Below are positions 51,311-60,688 of a stretch of DNA of 64,000 bases, piece after piece. The stretch covers positions 4,162,522-4,226,521 of the forward strand of contig OX638329.1 in the NCBI GenBank assembly GCA_951812755.1. Direction: 5' to 3'. A program made the translations under genes and the position numbers. The stretch is from an uncultured Latescibacterota bacterium. GTDB lineage: Bacteria > Latescibacterota > UBA2968. Position 1 is the stretch's first letter. Each line of letters opens with the position of its first letter. The notes under the pieces are model-generated. The model searched no databases. It was not told the origin of the DNA and was given only the letters and a program-made list of their open reading frames with translations.

Positions 51311-52657
51311 ATGGCTGAATCGAAAAAACCCAATATCGTATTTGTCTTCGCCGACGATTGGGGGTGGGGTGACTTGAGTTGCTACGGCCACCAGTTTGTA
51401 AAAACGCCAAATCTGGATCGGCTCGCTTCGCAGGGCATTCTCTTCTCACAATTCTATGTTTGCTCGGGTGTGTGCTCACCCAGCCGGGCAGCGGTCATGA
51501 CGGGTCGCTTTCCTGCCCACTGGGGCATACATGGCCATTTTGCCGGTCACGAGCAGAACGCCCAACGCGGCATGCCAGACTGGTTGGATCCCGATGCAAC
51601 GACCATCACGGGTCTCCTGCAACAAAGTGGCTATGCTGTTGGCCACTTTGGCAAGTGGCACCTGGGAAGGGGCGAAGAAGCACCTGATACCACGGCTTAT
51701 GGGATTGACGAATCCAAAACATTCAATGCGGTCGGACCCACCATTGAGATTCCCGAAGGCAGATCTCAATCTACAGAGGTAATTATAGATGAAACCATAT
51801 CCTTCATCGAAAGACATCAGGATGAGCCTTTCTTTGTTCAAGCGTGGTTGCTTGACACCCACGCCACTCTGGATCCTACAGAGGAGCAGATGGAACCCTA
51901 TATGAATTTTACTGCTCAAGGCCTGGAAGATAAACACAAAGGTGCACTACGCATCTACTATTCTGTCGTTACCAACGCGGATTATCACATTGGACGGCTC
52001 ATGGATCGGCTGGATCAACTGGGCCTTTCCGACAACACGATTGTCATCTTCTCAGCTGACAACGGCCCTGAGGATATCCACGTTCGAAATGCGTCACACA
52101 GTGGCGTCGGTTCTTCTGGTCCCTTTCGAGGTCGAAAAAGAAGCCTCTACGAAGGTGGTGTGCGAACCCCTTTCATTCTCCGGTGGCCAGGCAGTGGCGG
52201 ACCAAAAGGCAAAGTTGACAACACGACGCCCTTATGTGCCGTAGATCTGTTGCCTACTTTTTGTTCCATCGCTGGCTCAGACATTCCCGACAACATTGGT
52301 CTGCAGGGCGAGGATATGACAGCCGCCTTTCGAGGTAACTCGGTAGATCGCACGACGCCGTTGATGTGGGAGTGGCGATTTCGGGTTCACGGCCATTGCC
52401 TTCACAAAAGCCCGATCCTTTCAATTCGCGAGGGTGACTGGAAGCTGCTTCTCAATCCGGACAGAAGTCGTGTCGAGCTTTACAACATTCCTGCCGATCC
52501 GATGGAACTCGTCAATCACGCCAAATTTGAAGAGGCCCTGGTCAAACAGATGTCAGAGCAGGTCATGGATTGGCAAGCCACACTGCCGGAAGGCCCCATC
52601 GATGATGAGGCTGGATCCAACGCTTACCCGTGGCCCGGGACGATTTTCCAATCCTGA
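51311..52657 (+). CDS. Sulfatase, FGly type (CSPSR motif), arylsulfatase-like
   Basis: 448 residues. Metal residues Asp15-Asp16 in FADDWGWGDLSCYG, FGly Cys55 in SGVCSPSRAA, SADNGPEDIHVRN, and GPFRGRKRSLYEGG, a set typical of arylsulfatase-A/GalNAc-6-sulfatase-like enzymes. AAAGGAG precedes the ATG by six bases. No signal peptide. The stop is about 40 bases before the aldo/keto reductase, which probably shares its transcript. Confidence 0.92.
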   Translation: MAESKKPNIVFVFADDWGWGDLSCYGHQFVKTPNLDRLASQGILFSQFYVCSGVCSPSRAAVMTGRFPAHWGIHGHFAGHEQNAQRGMPDWLDPDATTITGLLQQSGYAVGHFGKWHLGRGEEAPDTTAYGIDESKTFNAVGPTIEIPEGRSQSTEVIIDETISFIERHQDEPFFVQAWLLDTHATLDPTEEQMEPYMNFTAQGLEDKHKGALRIYYSVVTNADYHIGRLMDRLDQLGLSDNTIVIFSADNGPEDIHVRNASHSGVGSSGPFRGRKRSLYEGGVRTPFILRWPGSGGPKGKVDNTTPLCAVDLLPTFCSIAGSDIPDNIGLQGEDMTAAFRGNSVDRTTPLMWEWRFRVHGHCLHKSPILSIREGDWKLLLNPDRSRVELYNIPADPMELVNHAKFEEALVKQMSEQVMDWQATLPEGPIDDEAGSNAYPWPGTIFQS

Positions 52658-52696
52658 TTTCTGCCAAAAATGAAGAAAACTGAACAGGAGGGCTAT

Positions 52697-53653
52697 GTGG
52701 AGAAACGAATTCTTGGACGCACGGGATTTGAAGTCACTGTTCTCGGTATGGGAGGGGTTGGAGCAAAGCCAGAGACTGTGCGGCGCGCACTGGAACTGGG
52801 CGTAAACTATGTTGACACGGCTCCCGGCTACGGAAATAGTGAGGAAAATATAGGGATCGGTCTGGAGGGGACGAGTCAATCGTATTACATAGCCACTAAG
52901 CTCGGAGGAAGGCCCAAACCATTTGACGCACAAGATAAAGATACGCTACGTCGGTCAGTTGATGAGAGCCTCCGACTGCTTAAGCGCGACAGTATTGATA
53001 TTCTGCAAATCCATGAACCTGATCATCCCTCAATATTCGATTGGTGGACTGACTATGACAATTTCCATGGACCTGTGTGTGAAGTCCTGGAGGGGCTTAA
53101 AGAGGAAAAAATAATCAAATTCACAGGGCTGGCTGGCACCAGTTCCTATGAACTTCCACACATCATGGCCACAGGTGACTACGATGTGGTTCTGGCAGCG
53201 GGTAATTACAATCTGGTCCGGCAGGAATTCGCTATTTCTGTATTGCCTGAAGCTAAGAAACAGAATATGGGAATTGTCATAGGTGCAGCCTTTTTCAAGG
53301 GTTTTCTGGCCCGTCGCGACATCCCGGAACTGGAAAATGGCGCACGATGGCTGAGTCCGCCACGTCTGGAACAGTTCAAAAAACTCTATGCTTTTGTAGA
53401 TGAAATCGGATTACCACTTGCAGAAGTCGCTCTGCGCTGGGTAATTTCCAATCCCAACGTCTCCACCGTTCTCATGGGGACAGGATCTATAGAGGAAGTC
53501 GAACAAAATGTGGCAGCCGCTGAAAAAGGACCTCTTCCAGCAGAGATACTCTCCGGGCTCAAGGAGATCGCCGATATGGTACCGTTCCGTCCGCACCTTG
53601 AACCGCACCAATTCCCTATCGGACAACCTTACAAGGGACCCAAATATAAGTAG
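52697..53653 (+). CDS. Aldo/keto reductase family protein
   Basis: 318 residues from a GTG (MEKRILGRTGFEV) with AGGAGG five bases upstream; an in-frame ATG at 52670 has no such site. Catalytic tetrad Asp40, Tyr45 (DTAPGYGNSE), Lys68 (IATKLGGR) and His106 (LQIHEPDHPS). The (beta/alpha)8 pattern is complete. It sits between two sulfatases, so a redox step on the sugar released by them is a fair inference. Paralogue of the protein encoded at 45609. Confidence 0.88.
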   Translation: MEKRILGRTGFEVTVLGMGGVGAKPETVRRALELGVNYVDTAPGYGNSEENIGIGLEGTSQSYYIATKLGGRPKPFDAQDKDTLRRSVDESLRLLKRDSIDILQIHEPDHPSIFDWWTDYDNFHGPVCEVLEGLKEEKIIKFTGLAGTSSYELPHIMATGDYDVVLAAGNYNLVRQEFAISVLPEAKKQNMGIVIGAAFFKGFLARRDIPELENGARWLSPPRLEQFKKLYAFVDEIGLPLAEVALRWVISNPNVSTVLMGTGSIEEVEQNVAAAEKGPLPAEILSGLKEIADMVPFRPHLEPHQFPIGQPYKGPKYK

Positions 53654-53672
53654 TAATCATTGAGGCTTTTTA

Positions 53673-55250
53673 ATGGGACGCAAAATACCAAATAAACCCA
53701 ACGTCATCTTCTTCATGGTCGATCAGATGGGGGCGAAGTGGCTGGAAGCGGCCATGAACGGCATCTGCGACCTGCCGAACCTGAAACGCCTTCAAAGCAT
53801 GGGCGTGACCTTCAGCAATGCATTTTCCAACAACCCGGTCTGCTGTCCGGCCCGGGCGGGCATTGCCACGGGACTGACCAGTCGAGGCCACGGTCTGCTC
53901 TCCAATGGCTACCGGCTCAATCCCGACATCCCCACCTTCATGAAGACATTGCAGACGGCTGGGTGGCGAACCGGCGCGTTTGGCAAGATCCACTTCTATC
54001 CCTTTGACTCAGAATACTACCCGTATCCGGACTACAGGGAGTACGGTTGGGATGTGGTACACAACACCGAGGACAACCGAACCGGCGAGTGGCACGACTG
54101 GATTGAGCAAGAGCATCCCGAACACTATGATGCGATCATGGCAACCCCGGCGAACTGGAATTCTCAGTTGCCCTATTACGATTCGTATGGCGAGCGGAAA
54201 GTCAACCTGACCGAGAGAATGCGCCGGGCAAAGAAGAAGATGGCGTGGTCTAAAGGGGATGACGGAGGCCTGAAAACCCGCACCGAAGGCTACTATCCCC
54301 TGCCCTTTCCGGAAGAGATCTCGCAAACCAACTGGATCACGGAACATGCCCTGGACTTCATCGATGAAACGCCCATGGATCAACCTCTATACACCCACAT
54401 CAGCTATGTGCAGCCCCACCCCCCGTTTCATCCGCCTGCGCGATTCCTGGAGATGGTGAACGAGGATCTCATCCCCTACCCTGTCGGTTACGGCACGGAC
54501 CACTGGAATGGGCCTGACAAAATCCCCAACTGGCACTACTACCGCAAGCTCTACTTCGCCGATTTTATCCACCTCGACGAACAGATCGGCCGCATCCTGG
54601 AGCGCCTGGAACAGGTTGGCAGAATGGAGAACAGCTACTTCGTCTTCGTGTCCGATCACGGCGAGATGCTCATGGACCACAATCTGGGCGGAAAGTCCGC
54701 CAGACACTACGACGCCGTCATCCGCATCCCGCTGATTGTAGCTGGACCGGGCCTGAAGCAGGGCAGCACTTGCGATGTCTTCGTGCAACACGAAGACATC
54801 TGTCCGACCGTGTTGGATATGCACGAAACACTTCTGACACAGCACCCGCGGCCCCTGTCGAGGCGTGGGGTCGGCGATGACCATCCGCTATGTGCCGGCC
54901 GTTCGCTGATGCCCCTGTGCAAGGGAGAGCGGGTTTCGGACTGGCGGCAGTCGGTATTCTCCGAGTCATTTGGCGCCCTGTGCGAGTCGCCCTTCCATGA
55001 GGGGGTCATGAAGTTCCCGTGGAGAGAGACACTGCGAAACCGTGAGTTCCGCTACTCAGTCACGCCAGGGCGCGATGACGGGGAAGAACTCTATGATCTC
55101 ACCAGGGACCCAGACGAACTGGTCAACGTCGTGCATGATCCGGCGTACCAGCAGACGCGTCAGCAACTGATGATGGAAATGATGCACCGCGTCATGCTCC
55201 AGGAATTCCCGCTACCACCACGTGACCTGGTGGTGATCGGGGCGCATTAG
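53673..55250 (+). CDS. Sulfatase, FGly type (CCPAR motif)
   Basis: 525 residues. Metal Asp17 in FMVDQMGAKW, FGly Cys57 in NPVCCPARAGIATG, second metal site SDHGEMLMDHNLGGKS. It is longer than its neighbours by an insertion around residues 115-210 (RTGEWHDWIEQEHPEHYD region). GC-rich compared with the sulfatase at 48191. No signal peptide. The start lies 19 bases after the aldo/keto reductase stop, so the two are coupled. Confidence 0.92.
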   Translation: MGRKIPNKPNVIFFMVDQMGAKWLEAAMNGICDLPNLKRLQSMGVTFSNAFSNNPVCCPARAGIATGLTSRGHGLLSNGYRLNPDIPTFMKTLQTAGWRTGAFGKIHFYPFDSEYYPYPDYREYGWDVVHNTEDNRTGEWHDWIEQEHPEHYDAIMATPANWNSQLPYYDSYGERKVNLTERMRRAKKKMAWSKGDDGGLKTRTEGYYPLPFPEEISQTNWITEHALDFIDETPMDQPLYTHISYVQPHPPFHPPARFLEMVNEDLIPYPVGYGTDHWNGPDKIPNWHYYRKLYFADFIHLDEQIGRILERLEQVGRMENSYFVFVSDHGEMLMDHNLGGKSARHYDAVIRIPLIVAGPGLKQGSTCDVFVQHEDICPTVLDMHETLLTQHPRPLSRRGVGDDHPLCAGRSLMPLCKGERVSDWRQSVFSESFGALCESPFHEGVMKFPWRETLRNREFRYSVTPGRDDGEELYDLTRDPDELVNVVHDPAYQQTRQQLMMEMMHRVMLQEFPLPPRDLVVIGAH

Positions 55251-55301
55251 TGGATTGCTGAAGACACTGCTGACCTAAAAAATTAAGCAAAGAAGGTTTT
55301 T

Positions 55302-56159
55302 ATGAACACAACTCCAACAGCCTGCATTGCCGGTGTCAACGACGAACCCAGTCCATCGTGGGATCTGGACGAAGGTTTGGATGTGCTCGATGAACTTGGC
55401 ATCAAATTTGTTGAACTGCGTGCTGCCTATGGTGAAATGGTTGACCAGATGAATGACGATACATTCATCCGTGTCGCAGACCGTGTCAAAGAACGAGGTT
55501 TTACCGTCACCACTTATCTCGGTCAGGTGGGCCGCACAGTACCCGACGAAGCCAATCGCGCACAGGACATATCGCACATCACCCGCGCCGTTCAACGTGC
55601 CGACTACGTTGGCACAACCCAACTGCGCACGATGGGATATAAAAAAGGCGACGCAGGAACCGACTGGTTTGCAATCGCCATTGAAATGTACACCGCAATG
55701 ACCGAAATAGCTGCCGCGGGGAATAAAACCCTTATACTCGAAAATCCACCCAACAAAACGTCAGCCGTCTGCACCGCCTCCGAATGTTTAAAAGCACTCC
55801 AAACTGTTAATTCTCCAAATTTCCGACTCAACTTTGACCCCGGCAACTTTGGTGCACATGGCGAAGTTGGAATCGACATTTTTGAAAAACTGAAAGATCA
55901 CATCACCAATGTCCACGTCAAAGACATCCGAGAACCCGGCGACACCAGCACCTACTGCATTGCCGGCGACGGCAAATGCGGATATCCTGAAATCTTCAAA
56001 CGTCTTTGCCAAATGAACTACTCAGGCTGTATCACCGTTGAGCCGCACTTGCTTCATTCTCAGAAATTCCACGTCTCCGGCCGAGAGAACTACATGAAAG
56101 CTGCCAACCGAATCATACACCTTCTCGAAGAAGCTGGTTTTGCTGTGCAGAGAAGTTAA
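55302..56159 (+). CDS. Sugar phosphate isomerase/epimerase-like TIM barrel
   Basis: 285 residues of the AP-endonuclease-2/xylose-isomerase-like barrel. Metal ligands are in the expected places: Glu147 in LILENPPN, Asp179 in NFDPGNF, His205 in NVHVKDI, Glu247 in TVEPHLLH. No signal peptide. The family includes inosose dehydratase, tagatose/psicose epimerases and 3-keto-sugar epimerases; the exact reaction is open. C-rich coding strand. Its last 33 codons are duplicated at 58441. The stop is back to back with the small convergent gene. Confidence 0.85.
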   Translation: MNTTPTACIAGVNDEPSPSWDLDEGLDVLDELGIKFVELRAAYGEMVDQMNDDTFIRVADRVKERGFTVTTYLGQVGRTVPDEANRAQDISHITRAVQRADYVGTTQLRTMGYKKGDAGTDWFAIAIEMYTAMTEIAAAGNKTLILENPPNKTSAVCTASECLKALQTVNSPNFRLNFDPGNFGAHGEVGIDIFEKLKDHITNVHVKDIREPGDTSTYCIAGDGKCGYPEIFKRLCQMNYSGCITVEPHLLHSQKFHVSGRENYMKAANRIIHLLEEAGFAVQRS

Positions 56160-56327
56160 TCACCTCACCAACTCGACAAAGTCTCCCGGCTGGAGCGCAA
56201 GCCCGGGCGATAGGTGCAGAGCATCGCCCATCGGATCCGGATCCGCCATATCAAATGCCTTCCGCATACGATCTCGCAGGATCGCACCACGCTGATGCTG
56301 TTTGCGGAGTTCTGTATCCGCTTCCAT
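56160..56327 (-). CDS. Small protein, probably a chimeric remnant
   Basis: 55 residues (MEADTELRKQHQRGAILRDR, then MRKAFDMADPDP...FVELVR) behind an excellent GAGGAGGT site. The C-terminal 28 residues (ADPDPMGDALHLSP...) recur at 60494 in the same orientation with a different N-terminus, so this is probably another start joined to a foreign tail. Family unknown. Confidence 0.5.
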   Translation of the reverse strand: MEADTELRKQHQRGAILRDRMRKAFDMADPDPMGDALHLSPGLALQPGDFVELVR

Positions 56328-56345
56328 AGTTGACCTCCTCATGGA

Positions 56346-56541
56346 ATACAATAGGGAGAGACCTCATGGCATACGTCATACTTATCGCAGAAGGGGATGC
56401 ATCCGACGCGCTTTAATCGACCTGGATCAAGGTCGCGGGATGTCTGGGGATCGAGACATGCGGCGAGCAACTACTGATGGTGTTTATCCATCCGAACATA
56501 AACCGGTTCAGGTCGAATTTCAGATCCTTGACCATTAACTA
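56346..56541 (+). repeat. 196-base repeat, copy 1 (phosphatase/nuclease-like gene end)
   Basis: Matches 61571-61766 with about seven differences. The last frame, DGVYPSEHKPVQVEFQILDH then stop, looks like the end of an endonuclease/exonuclease/phosphatase-family protein (SDHxPV motif). The MAYVILIAEGDASDAL frame near its start stops early. So the repeat is a gene remnant that was copied. Confidence 0.8.
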
Positions 56542-56571
56542 CCGATTAGCATTTGCTACAGGAGATTCCCC

Positions 56572-57660
56572 ATGCCCAGGCTCTTCGGCCGCAACTTCAC
56601 TCGCCGCCAACTGCTCAACCGCGTCGGCGACATCAGCCAACTCATGTACGCCCGCCGCGCCGAGCGCAGCGAAGGATTCGAGCGCGGCGCCGGCCTCATC
56701 GACGTATTCAACGCGTCGGGCCTGGGATTTTCCGTCTTGCCCGGCCGCGCCCTCGACATTGCCTCGGCCCACTACAAGGGCCAGTCACTGTGTTTTCGTT
56801 CCGGACCAGGAGACGTCGGGCCGGCCTTCTACGAGCCAGAGGGCTTCAAATGGGGGCGCGGCTGGTTCGGCGGGCTGGTAACCTCTTGCGGCCTCGACTT
56901 TGTCGGCCACCCAGAAGTTGATCCCGAAGAAGAAAACGCCGAGATGCCACTGCACGGTCGCCTCTCGTACATACCGGCGAAAAACGTCGGCATTGAGGCG
57001 GGCTGGGAGGGCGCGGATTACGTCGTGCGCATCCGCGGCCAAATGCGCCAGGCCGAGGTCTTTGCCGAAAATTTAGAGCTGTCGCGCGAGATTTCGACCG
57101 TGCTCGGCGAGCGGAGTATCCACATCCGCGATCGCATCGAAAATCTTGCCGCCGACCGTTCGCCCCTCATGTTCGTGTATCACTGCAACCCCGGCTTCCC
57201 CCTCCTCGACGAAGGAACGCGCCTCGTCCTCCACAGCCGCGAGAGCACCGAGTGGACCGAGGACCGCCCCGTCGGTTCCGATGAATACACCGTGGCCAAA
57301 GGACCGCAACCACGCGCCCACGACGATGTGTACGTGCATCGGCCCCACACCGACCGCCGGGGACGCGTCCACATCGGCCTGCTCAACGAAAAGCTCGGCC
57401 TGGGATTGTATTGGCAGTTCAAACACAGCGAGATCCCCATCGTCAACCAATGGCAGCACTTCCACAAGGGCACCTACGTCACCGGCATTGAGCCGGGCAA
57501 CTGCTCGGTGCTCGGTCGCGCCTGGAACCGCAAGCACGGGACCTTGCAGTACATTGAACCGGGCGAAGTGCGCGAGTTCAACATGGAAATCGGCGTATTA
57601 GATGGGGCGGATCAGATGCGCGAGTTTGAGCATAAGGTCGAGCGGGGCTTGACCAGGTAA
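56572..57660 (+). CDS. DUF4432-family protein (aldose-1-epimerase-like sandwich)
   Basis: 362 residues. The RxxLLxRVGDISQL beginning, LDIASAHYKGQSLCFRS, the GGLVTSCGLDFVG segment, HGRLSYIPAKNVG, VYHCNPGFPLLDEG and the ending GREFNMEIGVLDG-like EFNMEIGVLDG fit DUF4432, a galactose-mutarotase-like beta-sandwich group linked to sugar metabolism. GC-rich. No signal peptide. Its last 20 bases plus GGCCGCTC are repeated at 61767 just ahead of the complete aldo/keto reductase, so the ancestral order was this gene followed by that reductase. Confidence 0.8.
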   Translation: MPRLFGRNFTRRQLLNRVGDISQLMYARRAERSEGFERGAGLIDVFNASGLGFSVLPGRALDIASAHYKGQSLCFRSGPGDVGPAFYEPEGFKWGRGWFGGLVTSCGLDFVGHPEVDPEEENAEMPLHGRLSYIPAKNVGIEAGWEGADYVVRIRGQMRQAEVFAENLELSREISTVLGERSIHIRDRIENLAADRSPLMFVYHCNPGFPLLDEGTRLVLHSRESTEWTEDRPVGSDEYTVAKGPQPRAHDDVYVHRPHTDRRGRVHIGLLNEKLGLGLYWQFKHSEIPIVNQWQHFHKGTYVTGIEPGNCSVLGRAWNRKHGTLQYIEPGEVREFNMEIGVLDGADQMREFEHKVERGLTR

Positions 57661-57669
57661 GGCCGCTCG

Positions 57670-57957
57670 ATTCGAGATCACTGGAATCCAGGGGAAAGTC
57701 AACGCGAGGCTTTCCTCGCCAGACTCGACGAGGTCGCAGCGATTCGCGAGTTAGTACCTGAAGGCATGAACATGGTTGATTTCGCGCTCAAGTTCACCCT
57801 CGCCAATCCCGCTGTCACCTGCCCTATTCCCGGAATGAAGACACCCGAGCAGGCAAAACAGAATGCGGCTGCCGCTGATGGGGAACTCGATAAAGCCACC
57901 CTGGACAAGATAGACACGATCTGCCCGCCCGGGAAGACGGGTCTGACCGAGAGCTGA
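57670..57957 (+). pseudogene. C-terminal third of an aldo/keto reductase
   Basis: 95 codons (IRDHWNPGESQREAF... PGMKTPEQAKQNAAAADGEL) match the end of the complete reductase at 61838 at about 95 percent of bases. The N-terminal two thirds with the catalytic tetrad are missing. It directly follows the DUF4432 gene, where the whole reductase would be expected. It ends with extra codons (TGLTES). Confidence 0.92.
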
Positions 57958-57988
57958 ACACAACCAATAACACAGGAGGTCGGAAGCG

Positions 57989-58384
57989 ATGGCTCGTGAG
58001 ATTATACAACCGGTGAGTGTCCACTCGACTGCGGGGGTGGGTTACTCTCACGTAGCGAAGGCCAGCGACACCGTCTATATCGCCGGTCAAATCGCCCTGG
58101 ATGTGGACGGCAATCTGGTAGGGAAAGGCAATATCGAGGCACAGACTCACCAGGTTTACGCGAATCTTCAGGCCATCATCGAGGAACTCGGAGGCAGTCT
58201 GGAAGACATCGTCAAATTGACTACCTATCTGACTGATCGCAGCCACCTGGAGGCCTTTCGTCGCGTCCGCAACCGCTTCTTCAGGGCGCCTTTCCCCCCG
58301 AACACGCTGTTGTTCGTCAGTGGCCTCGCTCACCCCGATTACCTGGTCGAGATTGAAGCCGTAGCTTTCCTCCCTTCCTCGTAG
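57989..58384 (+). CDS. RidA/YjgF-like protein without the deaminase arginine
   Basis: 131 residues, normal for the YjgF/UK114 trimer family: AKASDTVYIAGQIALD, HQVYANLQAIIEELGGSLED, KLTTYLTD and LVEIEAVAFLPS. True RidA enamine/imine deaminases have an Arg in the PxRxC segment; here the same place reads PPNTLLFVSGLAHPDY, so the catalytic Arg is absent. It is more likely one of the Rid-related proteins of unknown activity. ACAGGAGG precedes the ATG. Next to sugar genes a role in sugar-derived enamine handling is possible but unproven. Confidence 0.85.
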   Translation: MAREIIQPVSVHSTAGVGYSHVAKASDTVYIAGQIALDVDGNLVGKGNIEAQTHQVYANLQAIIEELGGSLEDIVKLTTYLTDRSHLEAFRRVRNRFFRAPFPPNTLLFVSGLAHPDYLVEIEAVAFLPSS

Positions 58385-58440
58385 AAGTCCAAAAAAGAGA
58401 GCTCCAATGGAGATAAAAAGATGACTGATAGAAAAATCCG

Positions 58441-58542
58441 TCTCAGAAATTCCACGTCTCTGGCCGAGAGAATTTCATTAGAGCCGCCAACCGAATCATA
58501 CAGCTCCTCGAAGAAGCCGGTTTTGCTGTGCAGAGAAGTTAA
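58441..58542 (+). pseudogene. C-terminal fragment of the 55302 isomerase
   Basis: 33 codons (SQKFHVSGRENFIRAANRII...GFAVQRS, stop) match 56058-56159 at about 88 percent of bases. It lies between the RidA-like gene and the CocE-like hydrolase with no other part of the isomerase. Confidence 0.9.
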
Positions 58543-58646
58543 TCACCCGTATGCTGCGACCGAACGACCTCGGGCTGCGGAGCTTCGAGAAGTGTCGCAA
58601 AGATCGTGAAATTCATAAACAGTTAAAAGGATTGGTGGATTACCGC

Positions 58647-60443
58647 ATGAAAAATGTAATCGTCTTCCTACTTGTCTTTTTTGCCGCTCCGGTTTGGTGT
58701 TTTGCCGATATCAAATTGGATAAGGACGGCAACTACGTCGAGTTTACTTATGCCACGATGTCCGATGGTGTAAAGATCGCTGTAGCTGTAGGGTACCCAA
58801 AAGGATTCGATCCGCAGGATCAGATTCAAAAGTGGCCGGCCATCCTGGAGATGAGCGGTTATCCTCAAGCGAGCCGGCCGGTATATAGAGGCGATCGCTA
58901 CGGGGAGCGCTACATCACTGTGAGTGCGTCGCTGCGCGGGACTGGCGCTTCGGGTGGGGCGTTTGCCGCCTTTAGCGAACGCAATATCAAGGACGGATAC
59001 GAGATTATCGAAAATTGGATCGTCAAGCAGGCCTGGTCAAACGGAAAAGTGGGGATCCATGGGCACTCCTGGTCAGGAATCACAGGATTTCTGATCGCCA
59101 CCTCAAACCCGCCTCACCTTGGTGCTGTTGTGGTTTCCGGTGTTATTGACGATGGTTACCGTGGTACAGTGCGGATCGGCGGCATTCTTAACACCGGTTT
59201 CACCTTCAACTGGATGAATCGATTTTACCTGCCCACTGGTGTGTGGGGCTCGGATCAAGCCGCAGCCAGGATCCGCGGACTTAGTGAGTCAGAGGCACTT
59301 CAGATCAAGCAGTCACGTCCACCGAGGAATATCGCCCAGGAGGATCTGTGGCAGCTGCTCCAACTCACTGAGGACAAGCCTCCGTGGCCAAAATCACCGC
59401 GCCACTACGCTGCAGGCATCCGTGCACCGATCTTTATCCTGCATGCTTACCAGGATCAGCAGGTCGGAGGGAGTGGTGTGTGGCTGTTTGATCACGTCCC
59501 AGACAATATTCCAAAGCGGCTGTTGATCTCAAATGGTCACCATAACACGCCAACCACATTTAGGCCCCAGCGCCGAGCCTGGTTCGACTTCTGGCTGAGG
59601 GGCGAACGCAGAGCAGCGTTGCTGAATATTGACGATCCGGATACACGCGTCCAAGTCGTCTTTGAGGTTCAGAGGGGGCAGAAAAAAAATGAACCGTTGT
59701 TATCCAGTGATTTCCCTCTGTCTGAGACGATCTGGAAACACTACTATTTAACCTCCAATGGTTTGCTTTCAACAACACCTTCAATGAGGCAGGGTGACTC
59801 GGGCGCTGAGGGGGATACCTACGAGGTGGGGGTTGGTATTGCGGACGATAAGCTCGATGGCGTTGACTACCAACTGGCTTTTGACGAGCCCACTGCCATC
59901 TGTGGTCCGATCACGTTGACGTTGTGGGCAAGCTCCACGACAGTGGATACGGACTTATTTGCTATTGTTTCGGATGTAGATCCAGACGGTCGCGTTCAAC
60001 ACCTTCAACGCGGTATGCTCAGGGCATCTCATCGGGCATTGGATGAGGAATTGTCTCAGTGGGTGGATGCACAAGGCGAGAAAGTACTCATACGCCCCCA
60101 TCATCCTCATGTAGATCCCCAACCTCTGTATCCGCGTAAACCATACCGGTTGGATATAGAGATTTTTCCTGTGGGACATGTGTTCCGTGAGGGTCACAAA
60201 CTATTGTTGTCCATCAGCCAACCGCCATTGAACGATCCGGTCCCCATCTCCAGAGGACAGATGCGTACTTTTCAGTATGAGTCAAATCAGCCGCCTGGAA
60301 TTGTAACCATTCATCGGGGAGCTGACTATCCGTCGAGCATCCTTTTGCCAGTGCTACCCAGTCTGCCGCCGATTTCCGACAATCCGCCTGCTGCCGGCGA
60401 CCTGATGGGGATCTATGTACAGCCTAACAATTCCGATGAGTGA
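58647..60443 (+). CDS. Exported CocE/NonD-family acyl hydrolase (X-Pro peptidase-like)
   Basis: 598 residues from the ATG at 58647 with a signal peptide (NVIVFLLVFFAAPVWCFA). An S15-type alpha/beta hydrolase domain carries Ser141 in GIHGHSWSG, Asp270 in HAYQDQQ and His298 in NGHHNTP. A jelly-roll C-terminal domain (LTLWASSTTVDTDLFAIVSD, VFREGHKLLLSISQPP) follows, as in cocaine esterase and glutaryl-7-ACA acylase. It would cleave esters or amides in the periplasm. The Cys in VWCFA could be read as a lipobox, but the context is weak. Upstream is a fragment-rich gap. Confidence 0.87.
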   Translation: MKNVIVFLLVFFAAPVWCFADIKLDKDGNYVEFTYATMSDGVKIAVAVGYPKGFDPQDQIQKWPAILEMSGYPQASRPVYRGDRYGERYITVSASLRGTGASGGAFAAFSERNIKDGYEIIENWIVKQAWSNGKVGIHGHSWSGITGFLIATSNPPHLGAVVVSGVIDDGYRGTVRIGGILNTGFTFNWMNRFYLPTGVWGSDQAAARIRGLSESEALQIKQSRPPRNIAQEDLWQLLQLTEDKPPWPKSPRHYAAGIRAPIFILHAYQDQQVGGSGVWLFDHVPDNIPKRLLISNGHHNTPTTFRPQRRAWFDFWLRGERRAALLNIDDPDTRVQVVFEVQRGQKKNEPLLSSDFPLSETIWKHYYLTSNGLLSTTPSMRQGDSGAEGDTYEVGVGIADDKLDGVDYQLAFDEPTAICGPITLTLWASSTTVDTDLFAIVSDVDPDGRVQHLQRGMLRASHRALDEELSQWVDAQGEKVLIRPHHPHVDPQPLYPRKPYRLDIEIFPVGHVFREGHKLLLSISQPPLNDPVPISRGQMRTFQYESNQPPGIVTIHRGADYPSSILLPVLPSLPPISDNPPAAGDLMGIYVQPNNSDE

Positions 60444-60467
60444 TGAATCTTGCAAAGGAGAACGCAT

Positions 60468-60585
60468 ATGAGTCAGACGAGCAGAGAATCCGTTCAGATC
60501 ACCAGCTTGACAAAGTCTCCCGGCTGGAGCGCAAGCCCGGGCGATAGGTGCAGAGCATCGCCCATCGGATCCGGATCCGCCTCTG
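60468..60585. repeat. Gene-start stub joined to a copied tail
   Basis: AAAGGAG and ATG at 60468 (MSQTSRESVQITS) give a short frame that runs into a segment also found at 56170-56250. Read on the minus strand from 60585, that segment encodes ADPDPMGDALHLSPGLALQP, the same end as the small gene at 56160. A clear junction of two unrelated pieces. Confidence 0.7.
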
Positions 60586-60630
60586 TGTAGGGATAGGCGA
60601 TGGTTGCGCCATATGCAACCGACGTATTTT

Positions 60631-60661
60631 TTGAACAAAAGCTCGCATAATTAGGTATAAT
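60631..60661 (+). promoter_or_regulatory. Sigma-70-like promoter for the PhyH gene
   Basis: Perfect -10 TATAAT at 60656 and a near-consensus -35 TTGAAC at 60631 with a 19-base spacer, slightly long. It lies 28 bases before the ATG of the PhyH gene, in a gap where no upstream gene drives it. Confidence 0.6.
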
Positions 60662-60688
60662 ATCCCTGATAACCGAAAGGATTGAGAC

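Noticed and set aside
51120-51377. 85-codon open frame before the arylsulfatase
   Set aside because: Extends into the sulfatase in another frame, has no ribosome binding site and covers the inverted repeat.
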